Shown here in pieces: positions 10,775 through 22,160 of a stretch of 64,000 bases of DNA. The DNA comes from Panulirus ornatus (lineage: Eukaryota > Arthropoda > Malacostraca > Decapoda > Palinuridae), in assembly GCF_036320965.1 (NCBI RefSeq), contig NC_092249.1, positions 11,171,447-11,235,446 of the forward strand. The letters are read 5' to 3'. A model generated the notes under the pieces. It did not search any database. It saw only the letters and a list, made by a program, of their open reading frames with translations, and was not told where the DNA came from. The position numbers were made by a program, and so were the translations under genes. Within the stretch, counting starts at the first letter, position 1. Each line of letters begins with the position of its first letter.

Positions 10775-11797
10775 AGTAAAGTGTTTTAGATATCTGGGAG
10801 AGGATCTGGCAGCGGATGGAACCATGGAAGCGCAAGTGAATCATAGGGTGGGGGAGGGGGCGAAAATCCTGGGAGCCTTGAAGAATGTGTGGAAGTCGAG
10901 AACATTATCTCCGAAAGCAAAAATGGCTATATTTGAAGGAATAGTGGTTCCAACAATGTTGTAGGGTTGCGAGGCGTGGGCTATGGATAGAGTAGTGCGC
11001 AGGAAGGTGGAAGTGCTGGAAATGAGATGTTTGAGGACAATATGTGGTGTGAGGTGGTTTGATCAAGTAAGTAATGTAAGGGTAAGAGAGATGTGTGGAA
11101 ATAAGAAGAGCGTCGTTGAGAGAGCAGAAGAGGGTGTTTTGAAATGGTTTGGGCATATGGAGAGAATGAGTGAGGAAAGATTGACCAAGAGGATATATGT
11201 CGGAGGTGGAGGGAACGAGGAGAAGTGGGAGACCAAATTGGAGGTGGAAAGATGGAGTGAAAAAGATTTTGAGTGATGGGGGCCTGAACATGCAGGAGGG
11301 TGAAAGGCATGCAAGGAATAGAGTGAATTGGATCGATGTGGTATACCGGGGTCGACGTGCTGTCAATGGATTGAATCAGGGCATGTGAAGCGTCTGGGGT
11401 AAACCATAGAGAGTTCTGTGGGGCCTGGATGTGGAAAGGGAGCTGTGGTTTCGGGCATTATTGCATGACAGCTAGAGACTGAGTGTGAACGAATGGGACC
11501 TTTGTTGTCTTTTCCTAACGCTACCTCGCACACATGAGGGGGGAGGGGGATGTTATTCCATGTGTGGCGAGATGGCGATGGGAATGAATAAGGGCAGACA
11601 GTGTGAATTGTGTGCATGTGTATATATGTATATGTCTGTGTGTGTATATGAATGTGTGCGTTGGGATGTATGGGTGTGTATATTTGAGTGTGGGGATGTG
11701 TATGTATATACATTTGTATGGGGGTGGGTTGGGCCATTTCTTTCGTCTGTTTCCTTGCGCTACCTCACAAACGCGGGAGATAGCAACAAAGCAAAAT
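10774..11797 (+). mobile_element. Family A LINE, old long-3'UTR subfamily, 5'-truncated
   Basis: Starts at the KCFRYLG segment and covers the C-terminal region (frames broken; a TAG lies in the LYGCEAW motif near 10963). It has the complete long 3' UTR (11390-11797), including the internal ctacctcgcacacatg motif (about 11520) and the terminal hairpin. It is a good reference for the extra ~255 bases that the young subfamily lacks. Confidence 0.88.
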
Positions 11798-11832
11798 AAT
11801 AATATTTATTTTTTTTTCTTTTTTTTTCTTTT

Positions 11833-12593
11833 TGCTTTGTCGCTGTCTCCCGCGTTTGCGAGGTAGCGCAAGGAAACAGACGAAAGAAATGGCCCAACCC
11901 ACCCCCATACACATGTATATACATACGTCCACACACGCAAATATACATACCTACACAGCTTTCCATTGTTTACCCCAGACGCTTCACATGCCCTGATTCA
12001 ATACACTGACAGCACATCAACCCCGGTATACCACATCGCTCCAATTCACTCTATTCCTTGCCCTCCTTTCACCCTCCTGCATGTTCAGGCCCCGATCACA
12101 CAAAATCTTTTTCACTCATCTTTCCACCTCCAATTTGGTCTCCCTCTTCTCCTCGTTCCCTCCACCTCCGACACATATATCCTCTTGGTCAATCTTTCCT
12201 CACTCATTCTCTCCATGTGCCCAAACCATTTCAAAACACCCTCTTCTGCTCTCTCAACCACGCTCTTTTTATTTCCACACATCTCTCTTACCCTTACGTT
12301 ACTTACTCGATCAAACCACCTCACACCACACATTGTCCTCAAACATCTCATTTCCAGCACATCCATCCTCCTGCGCACAACTCTATCCATAGCCCACGCC
12401 TCGCAACCATACAACATTGTTGGAACCACTATTCCTTCAAACATACCCATTTTTGCTTTCTGAGATAATGTTCTCGACATCCACACATTCTTCAAGGCTC
12501 CCAGAATTTTCGCCCCCTCCCCCACCATATGATCCACATCCGCTTGCATGGTTCCATCCGCTGCCAGATCCACTCCCAGATATCTAAAACACT
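11833..12593 (-). mobile_element. Family A LINE, young subfamily, 5'-truncated
   Basis: Hairpin tail at 11838-11865, short 3' UTR, then the C-terminal ORF (stop near 12026) up to the KCFRYLGVDLAADG segment. One codon-region deletion in KDGVKK (about 12117) shifts the frame. It lies tail-to-tail with the preceding plus-strand copy across a T-rich spacer. Confidence 0.87.
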
Positions 12594-12698
12594 TTACCAA
12601 ATGGCGTCCTAGCTTCGTCTCTTCCATGTATATCAACTGACTGTTATATTTTTCTCTTGTGTCTCCCCTGATGATGTGATTATTACACGAAAGTGTAA
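12594..12698 (+). mobile_element. Penelope-like element tail fragment
   Basis: Matches 7990-8095 (accaaatggcgtcctagctt, tctcccctgatgatgtgatt). It is only about 105 bp and is joined directly to a LINE on one side and to a TA tract on the other. Confidence 0.75.
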
Positions 12699-12702
12699 TA
12701 AT

Positions 12703-12727
12703 AAATATATATATATATATATATATA
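12703..12727. repeat. (TA)n microsatellite
   Basis: A pure TA run between the Penelope fragment and the inverted LINE part. Confidence 0.95.
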
Positions 12728-15023
12728 CTTCATACTTGCCCCTCTTTCCAAAACTCTTGCATTTACCTCCCTAACAACCCCATCCATAAACAAATTAAAC
12801 AACCATGGAGACATCACACACCCCTGCCGCAAACCTACATTCACTGAGAACCAATCACTTTCCTCTCTTCCTACACGTACACATGCCTTACATCCTCGAT
12901 AAAAACTTTTCACTGCTTCTAACAACTTTCCTCCCACACCATATATTCTTAATACCTTCCACAGAGCATCTCTATCAACTCTATCATATGCCTTCTCCAG
13001 ATCCATAAATGCTACATACAAATCCATTTGCTTTTCTAAGTATTTCTCACATACATTCTTCAAAGCAAACACCTGATCCACACATCCTCTACCACTTCTG
13101 AAACCACACTGCTCTTCCCCAATCTGATGCTCTGTACATGCCTTCACCCTCTCAATCAATACCCTCCCATATAATTTACCAGGAATACTCAACAAACTTA
13201 TACCTCTGTAATTTGAGCACTCACTCTTATCCCCTTTGCCTTTGTACAATGGCACTATGCACGCATTCCGCCAATCCTCAGGCACCTCACCATGAGTCAT
13301 ACATACATTAAATAACCTTACCAACCAGTCAACAATACAGTCACCCCCTTTTTTAATAAATTCCACTGCAATACCATCCAAACCTGCTGCCTTGCCGGCT
13401 TTCATCTTCCGCAAAGCTTTCACTACCTCTTCTCTGTTTACCAAATCATTTTCCCTAACCCTCTCACTTTGCACACCACCTCGACCAAAACACCTTATAT
13501 CTGCCACTCTATCATCAGACACATTCAGCAAACCTTCAAAATACTCACTCCATCTCCTTCTCACATCACCACTACTTGTTATCACCTCCCCATTAGCGCC
13601 CTTCACTGAAGTTCCCATTTCCTCCCTTGTCTTACGCACTTTATTTACCTCCTTCCAGAACATCTTTTTATTCTCCCTAAAATTTAATGATACTCTCTCA
13701 CCCCAACTCTCATTTGCCCTTTTTTTCACCTCTTGCAACTTTCTCTTGACCTCCTGTCTCTTTCTTTTATACATCTCCCACTCAATTGCATTTTTTCCCT
13801 GCAAAAATCGTCCAAATGCCTCTCTCTTCTCTTTCACTAATACTCTTACTTCTTCATCCCACCACTCACTACCCTTTCTAATCAACCCACCTCCCACTCT
13901 TCTCATGCCACAAGCATCTTTTGCGCAATCCATCACTGATTCCCTAAATACATCCCATTCCTCCCCCACTCCCCTTGCTTCCATTGCTCTCACCTTTTGT
14001 TTTGGAAAGAGGGGCAAGTATGAAGTCTGTTGGGGATGAGAGAGCTTGGGAAGTGAGTCAGTTGTTGTTCGCTGATGATACAGCGCTGGTGGCTGATTCA
14101 TGTGAGAAACTGCAGAAGCTGGTGACTGAGTTTGGTAAAGTGTGTGGAAGAAGAAAGTTAAGAGTAAATGTGAATAAGAGCAAGGTTATTAGGTACAGTA
14201 GGGTTGAGGGTCAAGTCAATTGGGAGGTGAGTTTGAATGGAGAAAAACTGGAGGAAGTGAAGTGTTTTAGATATCTGGGAGTGGATCTGGCAGCGGATGG
14301 AACCATGGAAGCGGAAGTGGATCATAGGGTGGGGGAGGGGGCGAAAATTCTGGGGGATTGAAGAATGTGTGGAAGTCGAGAACATTATCTCGGAAAGCAA
14401 AAATGGGTATGTTTGAAGGAATAGTGGTTCCAACAATGTTGTATGGTTGCGAGGCGTGGGCTATGGATAGAGTTTTGCGCAGGAGGATGGATGTGCTGGA
14501 AATGAGATGTTTGAGGACAATGTGTGGTGTGAGGTGGTTTGATCGAGTGAGTAACGTAAGGGTAAGAGATGTGTGGAAATAAAAAGAGCGTGGTTGAGAG
14601 AGCAGAAGAGGGTGTTTTGAAGTGGTTTGGGCACATGGAGAGGATGAGTGAGGAAAGTTTGACCAAGAGGATATATGTGTCGGAGGTGGAGGGAGCAAGG
14701 AGAAGAGGGAGACCAAATTGGAGGTGGAAAGATGGAGTGAAAAAGATTTTGTGTGATCGGGGCCTGAACATGCAGGAGGGTGAAAGGAGGGCAAGGAATA
14801 GAGTGAATTGGAGCGATGTGGTATACCAGGGTTGACGTGCTGTCAGTGGATTGAATCAAGGCATGTGAAGCGTCTGGGTAAACCATGGAAAGCTGTGTAG
14901 GTATGTATATTTGCGTGTGTGGACGTATGTATATATATGTGTATGGCGGGGGAGGCTGGGCCATTTCTTTCATCTGTTTCCTTGCGCTATCTCGCAAACG
15001 CGTTAGACAGCGACAAAGTATAA

Positions 15024-15031
<8 letters not shown>
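12728..15031 (+). mobile_element. Family A LINE, young, with 5' inversion (twin-priming type)
   Basis: Bases 12728-13998 are minus-strand ORF sequence covering roughly residues 305-728 of the 998-residue reference. Bases 13999-15031 are plus-strand sequence from about residue 720 to the stop, the short 3' UTR and the tail. The two parts together make one copy with a ~25-base overlap at LERGASMK. The inverted frame is open for over 400 residues. The direct part has small deletions near 14355 and 14568. This arrangement, an inverted 5' part and a direct 3' part sharing one tail, is the signature of twin priming during LINE integration. The alternative is two separate insertions meeting by chance. 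Confidence 0.7.
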
Positions 15032-15064
<33 letters not shown>

Positions 15065-15080
15065 TTCATATTTTTTTTAT
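15032..15080. repeat. (TA)n tract between two LINE tails
   Basis: TA repeats and A/T runs separate two tail-to-tail LINE copies. Confidence 0.9.
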
Positions 15081-15090
15081 TATACTTTGT

Positions 15091-15118
15091 CGCTGTCTCC
15101 CGCGTTTGCGAGGTAGCG
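15091..15118 (-). promoter_or_regulatory. Conserved 3'-terminal bipartite hairpin of LINE A
   Basis: In sense orientation the 28 bases form CGCT / AC / CTCGC / AAAC loop / GCGGG / AGAC / AGCG, that is, a 5-bp inner stem and a 4-bp outer stem around an asymmetric internal loop. It sits just before the A/TA tail. The same structure occurs in other LINE copies, for example 52265-52292, and in B elements. Recognition by the LINE RT is inference. Confidence 0.6.
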
Positions 15119-15268
15119 CAAGGAAACAGACGAAAGAAATGGCCCAACCTCCCCCGCCATACACATATATATACATACGTCCACACACGTAAATATACAT
15201 ACCTACACAGCTTTCCATGGTTTACCCCAGACGCTTCACATGCCTTGATTCAATCCACTGACAGCACG

Positions 15269-18266
15269 TCAACACCGGTATACCACATTGCTCCAATTCA
15301 CTCTATTCCTTGCCCCCCTTTCACCCTCCTGCATGTTCAGGCCCCGATCACACAAAATCTTTTTCACTCCATCTTTCCACCTCCAATTTGGTCTCCCTCT
15401 TCTCCTCGTTCCCTCCACCTCCGACACATATATCCTCTTGGTCAATCTTTCCTCACTCATTCTCTCCATGTGCCCAAACCACTTCAAAACACCCTCTTCT
15501 GCTCTCTCAACCACGCTCTTTTTATTTCCACACATCTCTCTTACCCTTACGTTACTCACTCGATCAAACCACCTCACACCACATATTGTCCTCACACATC
15601 TCATTTCCAGCACATCCATCCTCCTGCGCTCAACTCTATCCATAGCCCACGCCTCGCAACCATACAACATTGCTGGAACCACTATTCCTTCAAACATACA
15701 CATTTTTGCTTTCCGAGATAATGTTCTCAACTTCCACACATTCTTCAAGGCCCCCAGGATTTTCGCCCCCTCCCCCACCCTATGATCCACTTCCGCTTCC
15801 ATGGTTCCATCCGCTGCCAGATCCACTCCCAGATATCTAAAACACTTCACTTCCTCCAGTTTTTCTCCATTCAAAACTCACCTCCCAATTGACTTGACCC
15901 TCAACCCTACTGTACCTAATATCCTTGCTCTTATTCACATTTACTCTTAACTTTCTTCTTCCACACACTTTACCAAACTCAGTCACCAGCTTCTGCAGTT
16001 TCTCACATGAATCAGCCACCAGCGCTGTATCATCAGCGAACAACAACTGACTCACTTCCCAAGCTCTCTCATCCCCAACAGACTTCATACTTGCCCCTCT
16101 TTCCAAAACTCTTGCATTTACCTCCCTAACAACCCCATCCATAAACAAATTAAACAACCATGGAGACATCACACACCCCTGCCGCAAACCTACATTCACT
16201 GAGAACCAATCACTTTCCTCTCTTCCTACACGTACACATGCCTTACATCCTCGATAAAAACTTTTCACTGCTTCTAACAACTTTCCTCCCACACCATATA
16301 TTCTTAATACCTTCCACAGAGCATCTCTATCAACTCTATCATATGCCTTCTTCAGATCCATAAATGCTACATACAAATCCATTTGCTTTTCTAAGTATTT
16401 CTCACATACATTCTTCAAAGCAAACACCTGATCCACACATCCTCTACCACTTCTGAAACCACACTGCTCTTCCCCAATCTGATGCTCTGTACATGCCTTC
16501 ACCCTCTCAATCAATACCCTCCCATATAATTTACCAGGAATACTCAACAAACTTATACCTCTGTAATTTGAGCACTCACTCTTATCCCCTTTGCCTTTGT
16601 ACAATGGCACTATGCACGCATTCCGCCAATCCTCAGGCACCTCACCATGAGTCATACATACATTAAATAACCTTACCAACCAGTCAACAATACAGTCACC
16701 CCCTTTTTTAATATATTCCACTGCAGTACCATCCAAACCTGCTGCCTTGCCGGCTTTCATCTTCCGCAAAGCTTTCACTACCTCTTCTCTGTTTACCAAA
16801 TCATTTTCCCTAGCCCTCTCACTTTGCACACCACCTCGACCAAAACACCCTATATCTGCCACTCTATCATCAAACACATTCAACAAACCTTCAAAATACT
16901 CACTCCATCTCCTTCTCACATCACCACTACTTGTTATCACCTCCCCATTTGCGCCCTTCACTGAAGTTCCCATTTGCTCCCTTGTCTTACGCACTTTATT
17001 TACCTCCTTCCAGAACATCTTTTTATTCTCCCTAAAATTTAATGATACTCTCTCACCCCAACTCTCATTTGCCCTTTTTTTCACCTCTTGCACCTTTCTC
17101 TTGACCTTCTGTCTCTTTCTTTTATATATCTCCCACTCAATTGCATTTTTTCCCTGCAAAAATCGTCCAAATGCCTCTCTCTTCTCTTTCACTGGTACTC
17201 TTACTTCTTCATCCCACCACTCACTACCCTTTCTAATCAACCCACCTCCCACTCTTCTCATGCCACAAGCATCTTTTGCGCAATCCATCACTGATTCCCT
17301 AAATACATCCCATTCCTCCCCCACTCCCCTTACTTCCATTGTTCTCACCTTTTTCCATTCTGTACTCAGTCTCTCCTGGTACTTCCTCACACAGGTCTCC
17401 TTCCCACGCTCACTTACTCTCACCACCCTCTTCACCCCAACATTCACTCTTCTTTTCTGAAAACCCATACAAATCTTCACCTTAGCCTCCACAAGATAAT
17501 GATCAGACATCCCTCCAGTTGCACCTCTCAGCACATTAACATCCAAAAGTCTCTCTTTCGCACACCTGTCAATTAACACGTAATCCAATAATGCTCTCTG
17601 GCCATCTCTCCTACTTACATAAGTATACTTATGTATATCTCGCTTTTTAAACCAGGTATTCCCAATCATCAGTCCTTTTTCAGCACATAAATCTACAAGC
17701 TCTTCACCATTTCCATTTACAACACTGAACACCCCATGTATACCAATTATTCCCTCAACTGCCACATTACTCACCTTTGCATTCAAATCACCCATCACTA
17801 TAACCCGGTCTCGTGCATCAAAACCACTAACACACTCATTCAGCTGCTCCCAAAACACTTGCCTCTCATGATCTTTCTTCTCATGCCCAGGTGCATATGC
17901 ACCAATAATCACCCACCTCTCTCCATCAACTTTCAGTTTTACCCATATCAATCGAGAATTTACTTTCTTACACTCTATCACATACTCCCACAACTCCTGT
18001 TTCAGGAGTATTGCTACTCCTTCCCTTGCTCTTGTCCTCTCACTAACCCCTGACTTTACTCCCAAGACATTCCCAAACCACTCTTCCCCTTTACCCTTGA
18101 GCTTCGTCTCACTCAGAGCCAAAACATCCAGGTTCCTTTCCTCAAACATACTACATATCTCTCCTTTTTTCACATCTTGGTTACATCCACACACATTTAG
18201 GCACCCCACTCTGAGCCGTCGAGGAGGATGAGCACTCCCCGCGTGACTCCTTCTTCTGTTTCCCAT
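15269..18266 (-). pseudogene. LINE endonuclease-reverse transcriptase ORF, one extra base
   Basis: The ORF starts MGNRRRSHAG at 18266 and would be 998 residues if one extra A in the run at 15873-15876 were absent; other copies have three A there, not four. Residues 20-265 form an APE-type endonuclease: LNVCG around N24, E53 in SETKLKG, Y124 in GAYAPG, D160 and N162 in MGDLNAK, and D255-H256 in SDHYLV. RT motifs follow: NYRGISLL, QCGFRSGRGC, motif A with D637 (FMDLKKAYD), motif B (GLRQGCVMSPW) and motif C FADD at 743-746. The C-terminal region has KWFGHMERM and RGRPNWRWKDGV. All catalytic residues are present. The product would make target-primed cDNA of its own RNA. Whether the extra base is real is unknown. 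Confidence 0.9.
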
Positions 18267-18388
18267 TTTAGAAAGTTAATACAAGGAGGGGAGGATTTCT
18301 GGCCCCCCGCTCCCGTCCCCTCTAGTCGCTTTCTACGACACGCGAGGAATACGTGGGAAGTATTCTTTCACCCCTATCCCCAGGGATA

Positions 18389-18480
18389 ATATACATATAT
18401 ATATATATACATATACACATACACACACATACACATACATACACACATATACACACACACACACATACATATACATACAT
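18389..18480. repeat. (TA)n/(CA)n microsatellite
   Basis: Mixed atat and acac/acat repeats between the LINE 5' end and repeat C. Confidence 0.95.
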
Positions 18481-18668
18481 ATGAAAAATGTAAGAAACAA
18501 TTTAGAAAACTGAAACTTCTAGCTTGAAATGAACGAAAAACTGAATGTCACACAATGTTCAACCTCTGGCTATGGAAAAAGGAAATGCACAATTTATCCA
18601 CACAAACGTCCATAGCAGTTCTCATCAATTTAACCACTGTATCAATAAGCTTCAATGTCTAAGCTACA
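18481..18668 (+). repeat. Repeat family C
   Basis: The sequence from gtaagaaacaatttagaaaac through aacctctggctatgg to ccactgtatcaataagcttc recurs at 50430-50547 (first ~115 bases) and in reverse at 62658-62842 (the whole ~185 bases). It has no coding frame and no obvious terminal repeats. In all three places it borders a microsatellite that leads to a LINE or B head. Confidence 0.85.
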
Positions 18669-18744
18669 TTTTTCTCCAGTTTTCACTATTTTCTTGTCAA
18701 AACACCATGTATGAAAACTATCACTCCATATATATATATATATA
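18669..18744. other. Unrecognised sequence ending in TA tract
   Basis: About 60 bases of non-repeat sequence, then a (TA)n run at 18727-18744. Confidence 0.4.
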
Positions 18745-21700
18745 GGTTTCTTTCTACCCTTTCTCCTCCACGCATTCCTCACGTGTCATAGAAGGCGACT
18801 AAAGGGGATGGGTGCGGGGGGGGGGGCCAGAAACCCTCCCCTCCTTGTATTTTAACTTTCTAAAAGGGGAAACGGAAGAAGGAGTCATGCGAGGAGTGCT
18901 CATCCTCCTCGAAGGCTCAGATTAGGGTGTCTAAATGTGTGTGGATGTACCCAAGATGAGAAAAAAGGAGAGATAGGTAGTATGTTTGAGGAAAGGAACC
19001 TGGATGTTTTGGCTCTGAATGAAACAAAGCTCAAGGGTAAAGGGGAAGAGTGGTTTGGGAATGTCTTAGGAGTAAAGTCAGGGGTTAGTGAGAGGACAAG
19101 AGCAAGGGAAGGAGTAGCACTACTCCTGAATCAGGAGTTGTGGGAGTATGTGATAGAGTGTAAGAAAGTAAATTCTAGATTGATATGGGTAAAACTGAAA
19201 GTTGATGGAGAGAGATGGGTGATTATTGGTGCATATGCACCTGGGCATGAGAAGAAAGATCATGAGAGAAAAGTGTTTTGGGAGCAGCTGAAAGAATGTG
19301 TTAGTGGTTTCGATGCACAAGACTGGGTTATAGTGATGGGTGATTTGAATGCAAAGGTGAGTAATGTGGAAGTTGAGGGAATAATTGGCATACATGGAGT
19401 GTTCAGTGCTGTAAATGGAAATGGTGAAGAGCTTGTAGATTTATGTGCTGAAAAAGGAGTGGTGATTGGGAATACCTGATTTAAAAAGCAAGATATACAT
19501 AAGTATACGTATGTAAGTAGGAGAGATGGCCAGAGAGAGTTATTGGATTATGTGTTAATTGATAGAGGCACGAAAGAGAGACTTTTGGATATTAATGTGC
19601 TCAAAAGTGCAACTGGAGGGAATGTATGATCATTATCTTGTGGACGCGAAGGTGAAGATTTGTGGGGATTTTCAGAGAAGAAGAGAGAATATTGGGGTGA
19701 AGAGAGTGGTGAGAGTAAGTGAGCTTGGGAAGGAGACTTGTGTGAGGAAGTACCAGGAGAGACTGAGTAGGGAATGGAAAAAGGTGAGAACAAACGAGGT
19801 AAGGGGAGTGGAGGAGGAATGGGATGTATTTAGGGAAGCAGTGATGGCTTCCTCAAAAGATTCTTGTGGCATGAGAAGAGTGGGAGGTGGGTTGATTAGA
19901 AAAGGTAGTGAGTGGTGGGATGAAGAAGTAAGATTATTAGTGAAAGAGCAAAGAGAGGCATTTGGACAATTTTTGCAGGGAAAAAATGCAAATGAGTGGG
20001 AGAGGTATAAAAGAAAGAGGCAGGAGGTCAAGAGAAAGGTGCAAGAGGTGAAAACGAGGGCAAAAGAGAGTTGGGGTGAGAGAGTATCATTAAATTTTAG
20101 GGAGAATAAAAATATATTTTGGAAGGAGATAAATAAAGTGCGTAAGACAAGGGAGCAAATGGGAACTTCAGTAAAGGGGGCTAATGAGGAGGTGATAACA
20201 AGTAGTGGTGATGTGAGAAGGAGATGGAGTGAGTATTTTGAAGGTTTGTCGAATGTGTTTGATGACAGAGTGGCAGATATAGGGTGTTTTGGTCGAGGTG
20301 GTGTGCAAAGTGAGAGGGTTAGGGAAAATGATTTGGTAAATAGAGAAGAGGTAGTAAAAGCTTTACAGAAGATGAAAGCCGGCAAGGCAGCAGGTTTGGA
20401 TGGTACTGCAGTGGAATTTATTAAAAAAGGGGGTGACTGTATTGTTGACTGGTTGGTAAGGTTATTTAATGTATGTATGATTTATGGTGAGGTGCCTAAG
20501 GATTGGCAGAATGCTTGCATAGTGCCATTGTACACAGGCAAAGGGGATAAGAGTGAGTGCTCAAATTACAGAGGTATAAGTTTGTTGAGTATTCCTGGTA
20601 AATTATATGGGAGGGTAGTGACTGAGAGGGTGAAGGCATGTTCAGAGCATCAGATTGGGGAAGAGCAGTGTGGTTTCAGAAGTGGTAGAGGATGTGTGGA
20701 TCAGGTGTTTGCTTTGAAGAATGTATGTGAGAAATACTTAGAAAAACAAATGGATTTGTATGTAGCATTTATGGATCTGGAGACGGCATATGATAGAGTT
20801 GATAGAGATGCTCCGTGGAAGGTTTTAAGAATACCTGGTGTGGGAAGCAAGTTGTTAGAAACAGCGAAAAGTTTTATCGAGGATGTAAGGCATGTGTACA
20901 TGTAGGAAGAGAGGAAAGTGATTGGTTCTCAGTGAATGTAGGTTTGCGGCAGGGGTGTGTGATGTCTCCATTGTTGTTTAATTTCTTTATGGATGGGGTT
21001 GTTACGGATGTGAATGCAAGAGTTTTGGAAAGAGGGGCAAGTATGCAGTCTGTTGTGGATGAGAGAGCTTGGGAAGTGAGTCAGTTGTTGTTCGCTGATG
21101 ATACCGCGCTGGTGGGTGATTTGTGTAATAAACTGCAGAAGCTGGTGACTGAGTTTGGTAAAGTGTATGAAAGAAGAAAGTTAAGAGTAAATGTGAATAA
21201 GAGCAAGGTTATTAGGTGCAGTAGGGTTGAGGGTCAAGTCAACTGGGAGGTAAGTTTGAATGGAGAAAAACTGGAAGAAGTAAAGTGTTTTAGATATCTG
21301 GGAGTGGATCTGGCAGCGGATGGAACCATGGAAGCGGAAGTGAATCATAGGGTGGGGGAAGGGGTGAAAATCCTGGGAGCCTTGAAGAATGTGTGGAAGT
21401 CGAGAACATTATCTCGGAAAGCTAAAATGGGTATGTTTGAAGGAATAGTGGTTCCAACAATGTTGTATGGTTGCGAGGCGTGTGCTATGGATAGAGTTGT
21501 GCACAGGAGGGTCGATGTGCTGGAAATGAGATGTTTGAGGACAATGTGTGGTGTGAGGTGGTTTGATCGAGTAAGTATTGTAAGGGTAAGAGAGATGTGT
21601 GGAAATAAAAAGAGCGTGGTTGAGAGAGCAGAAGAGGGTGTTTTGAAATGGTTTGGGCACATGGAGAGAATGAGTGAGGAAAGATTGACCAAGAGGATAT

Positions 21701-22160
21701 ATGTGTCGGGGGTGGAGGGAACGAGGAGAAGTGGGAGACCAAATTGGAGGTGGAAAGATGGAGTGAAAAAGATTTTGTGTGATCCGGGCCTGAACATGCA
21801 GGAGGGTGAAAGGAGGGCAAGGAATACAGTGAATTGGATCGATGTGGTATACCGGGGTTGAAGTGCTGTCAGTGGATTGAATCAGGGCATGTGAAGCGTC
21901 TCGGGTAAACCATGGAAAGTTGTGTGGGGCCTAGATGTGGAAAGGGAGCTGTGGTTTCGGGCATTATTGCATGACAGCTGGAGACTGAGTGTGAACGAAT
22001 GGGGCCTTTGTTGTCTTTTCCTACTGCTACCTCGCACACATGAGGGGGAGGGGGATGGTATTCCATGTGTGGCGAGGTGGCGATGGGAATGAATAAAGGC
22101 AGACTGTGAATTGTGTGCATGGGTATATATATATGTGTCTGTGTGTGTATATATATGTGT
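18745..22160 (+). mobile_element. Family A LINE, old long-3'UTR subfamily, nearly full length
   Basis: Carries a diverged 5' head (18769 on: cacgcattcctcacgtgtc), the whole ORF and most of the long 3' UTR, but lacks the terminal hairpin where an inverted copy meets it at about 22160. The expected start codon region reads aaaaggggaaac, so the ATG is lost. A TGA replaces the Trp codon near 19478. Indels near 19615 and a missing T near 20872 break the frame into 18937-19479, 19559-20905 and 20815-21861. Catalytic motifs (MGDLNAK, FMDLETAYD, FADD) are still readable, so it is an older but moderately preserved copy. Confidence 0.9.

Larger units (their letters stand above)
15081..18388 (-). mobile_element. 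Family A LINE, young, full length (reference copy)
   Basis: This is the complete element on the minus strand: 5' head ATCCCTGGGGATAGGGG at 18387, about 120 bases of 5' UTR, the ORF, about 180 bases of short 3' UTR and the terminal hairpin at 15091-15118. Length 3.3 kb, a single ORF with an APE nuclease ahead of the RT, no poly(A) signal and a TA-rich end all fit the RTE group of LINEs as I know it. The clade is provisional, because a tree of the RT is needed. TA microsatellite flanks both ends, so no target duplication can be read. Confidence 0.92.

Noticed and set aside
8690..11400. A CRISPR-like array from recurring ~30-base blocks
   Set aside because: Repeats are parts of LINE and B copies at irregular spacing and on both strands, with no spacer pattern, in a eukaryotic genome.
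15288..15785. Long, recurrent proline/serine/histidine-rich open frames opposite the LINE C-terminal region (for example 111-150 residues starting MFRPRSHK or MPSFHPP)
   Set aside because: They appear in every copy on the antisense strand and simply mirror the LINE codons (few stops arise opposite its A/G-rich sense strand). They have no start context or domain and decay together with the sense frame.
18937..21861. A host gene for an endonuclease-like (craniofacial-development-protein-2-like) product
   Set aside because: Such database names usually come from RTE-type LINE ORFs. This one has an APE nuclease fused to an RT, has many copies and lacks introns.
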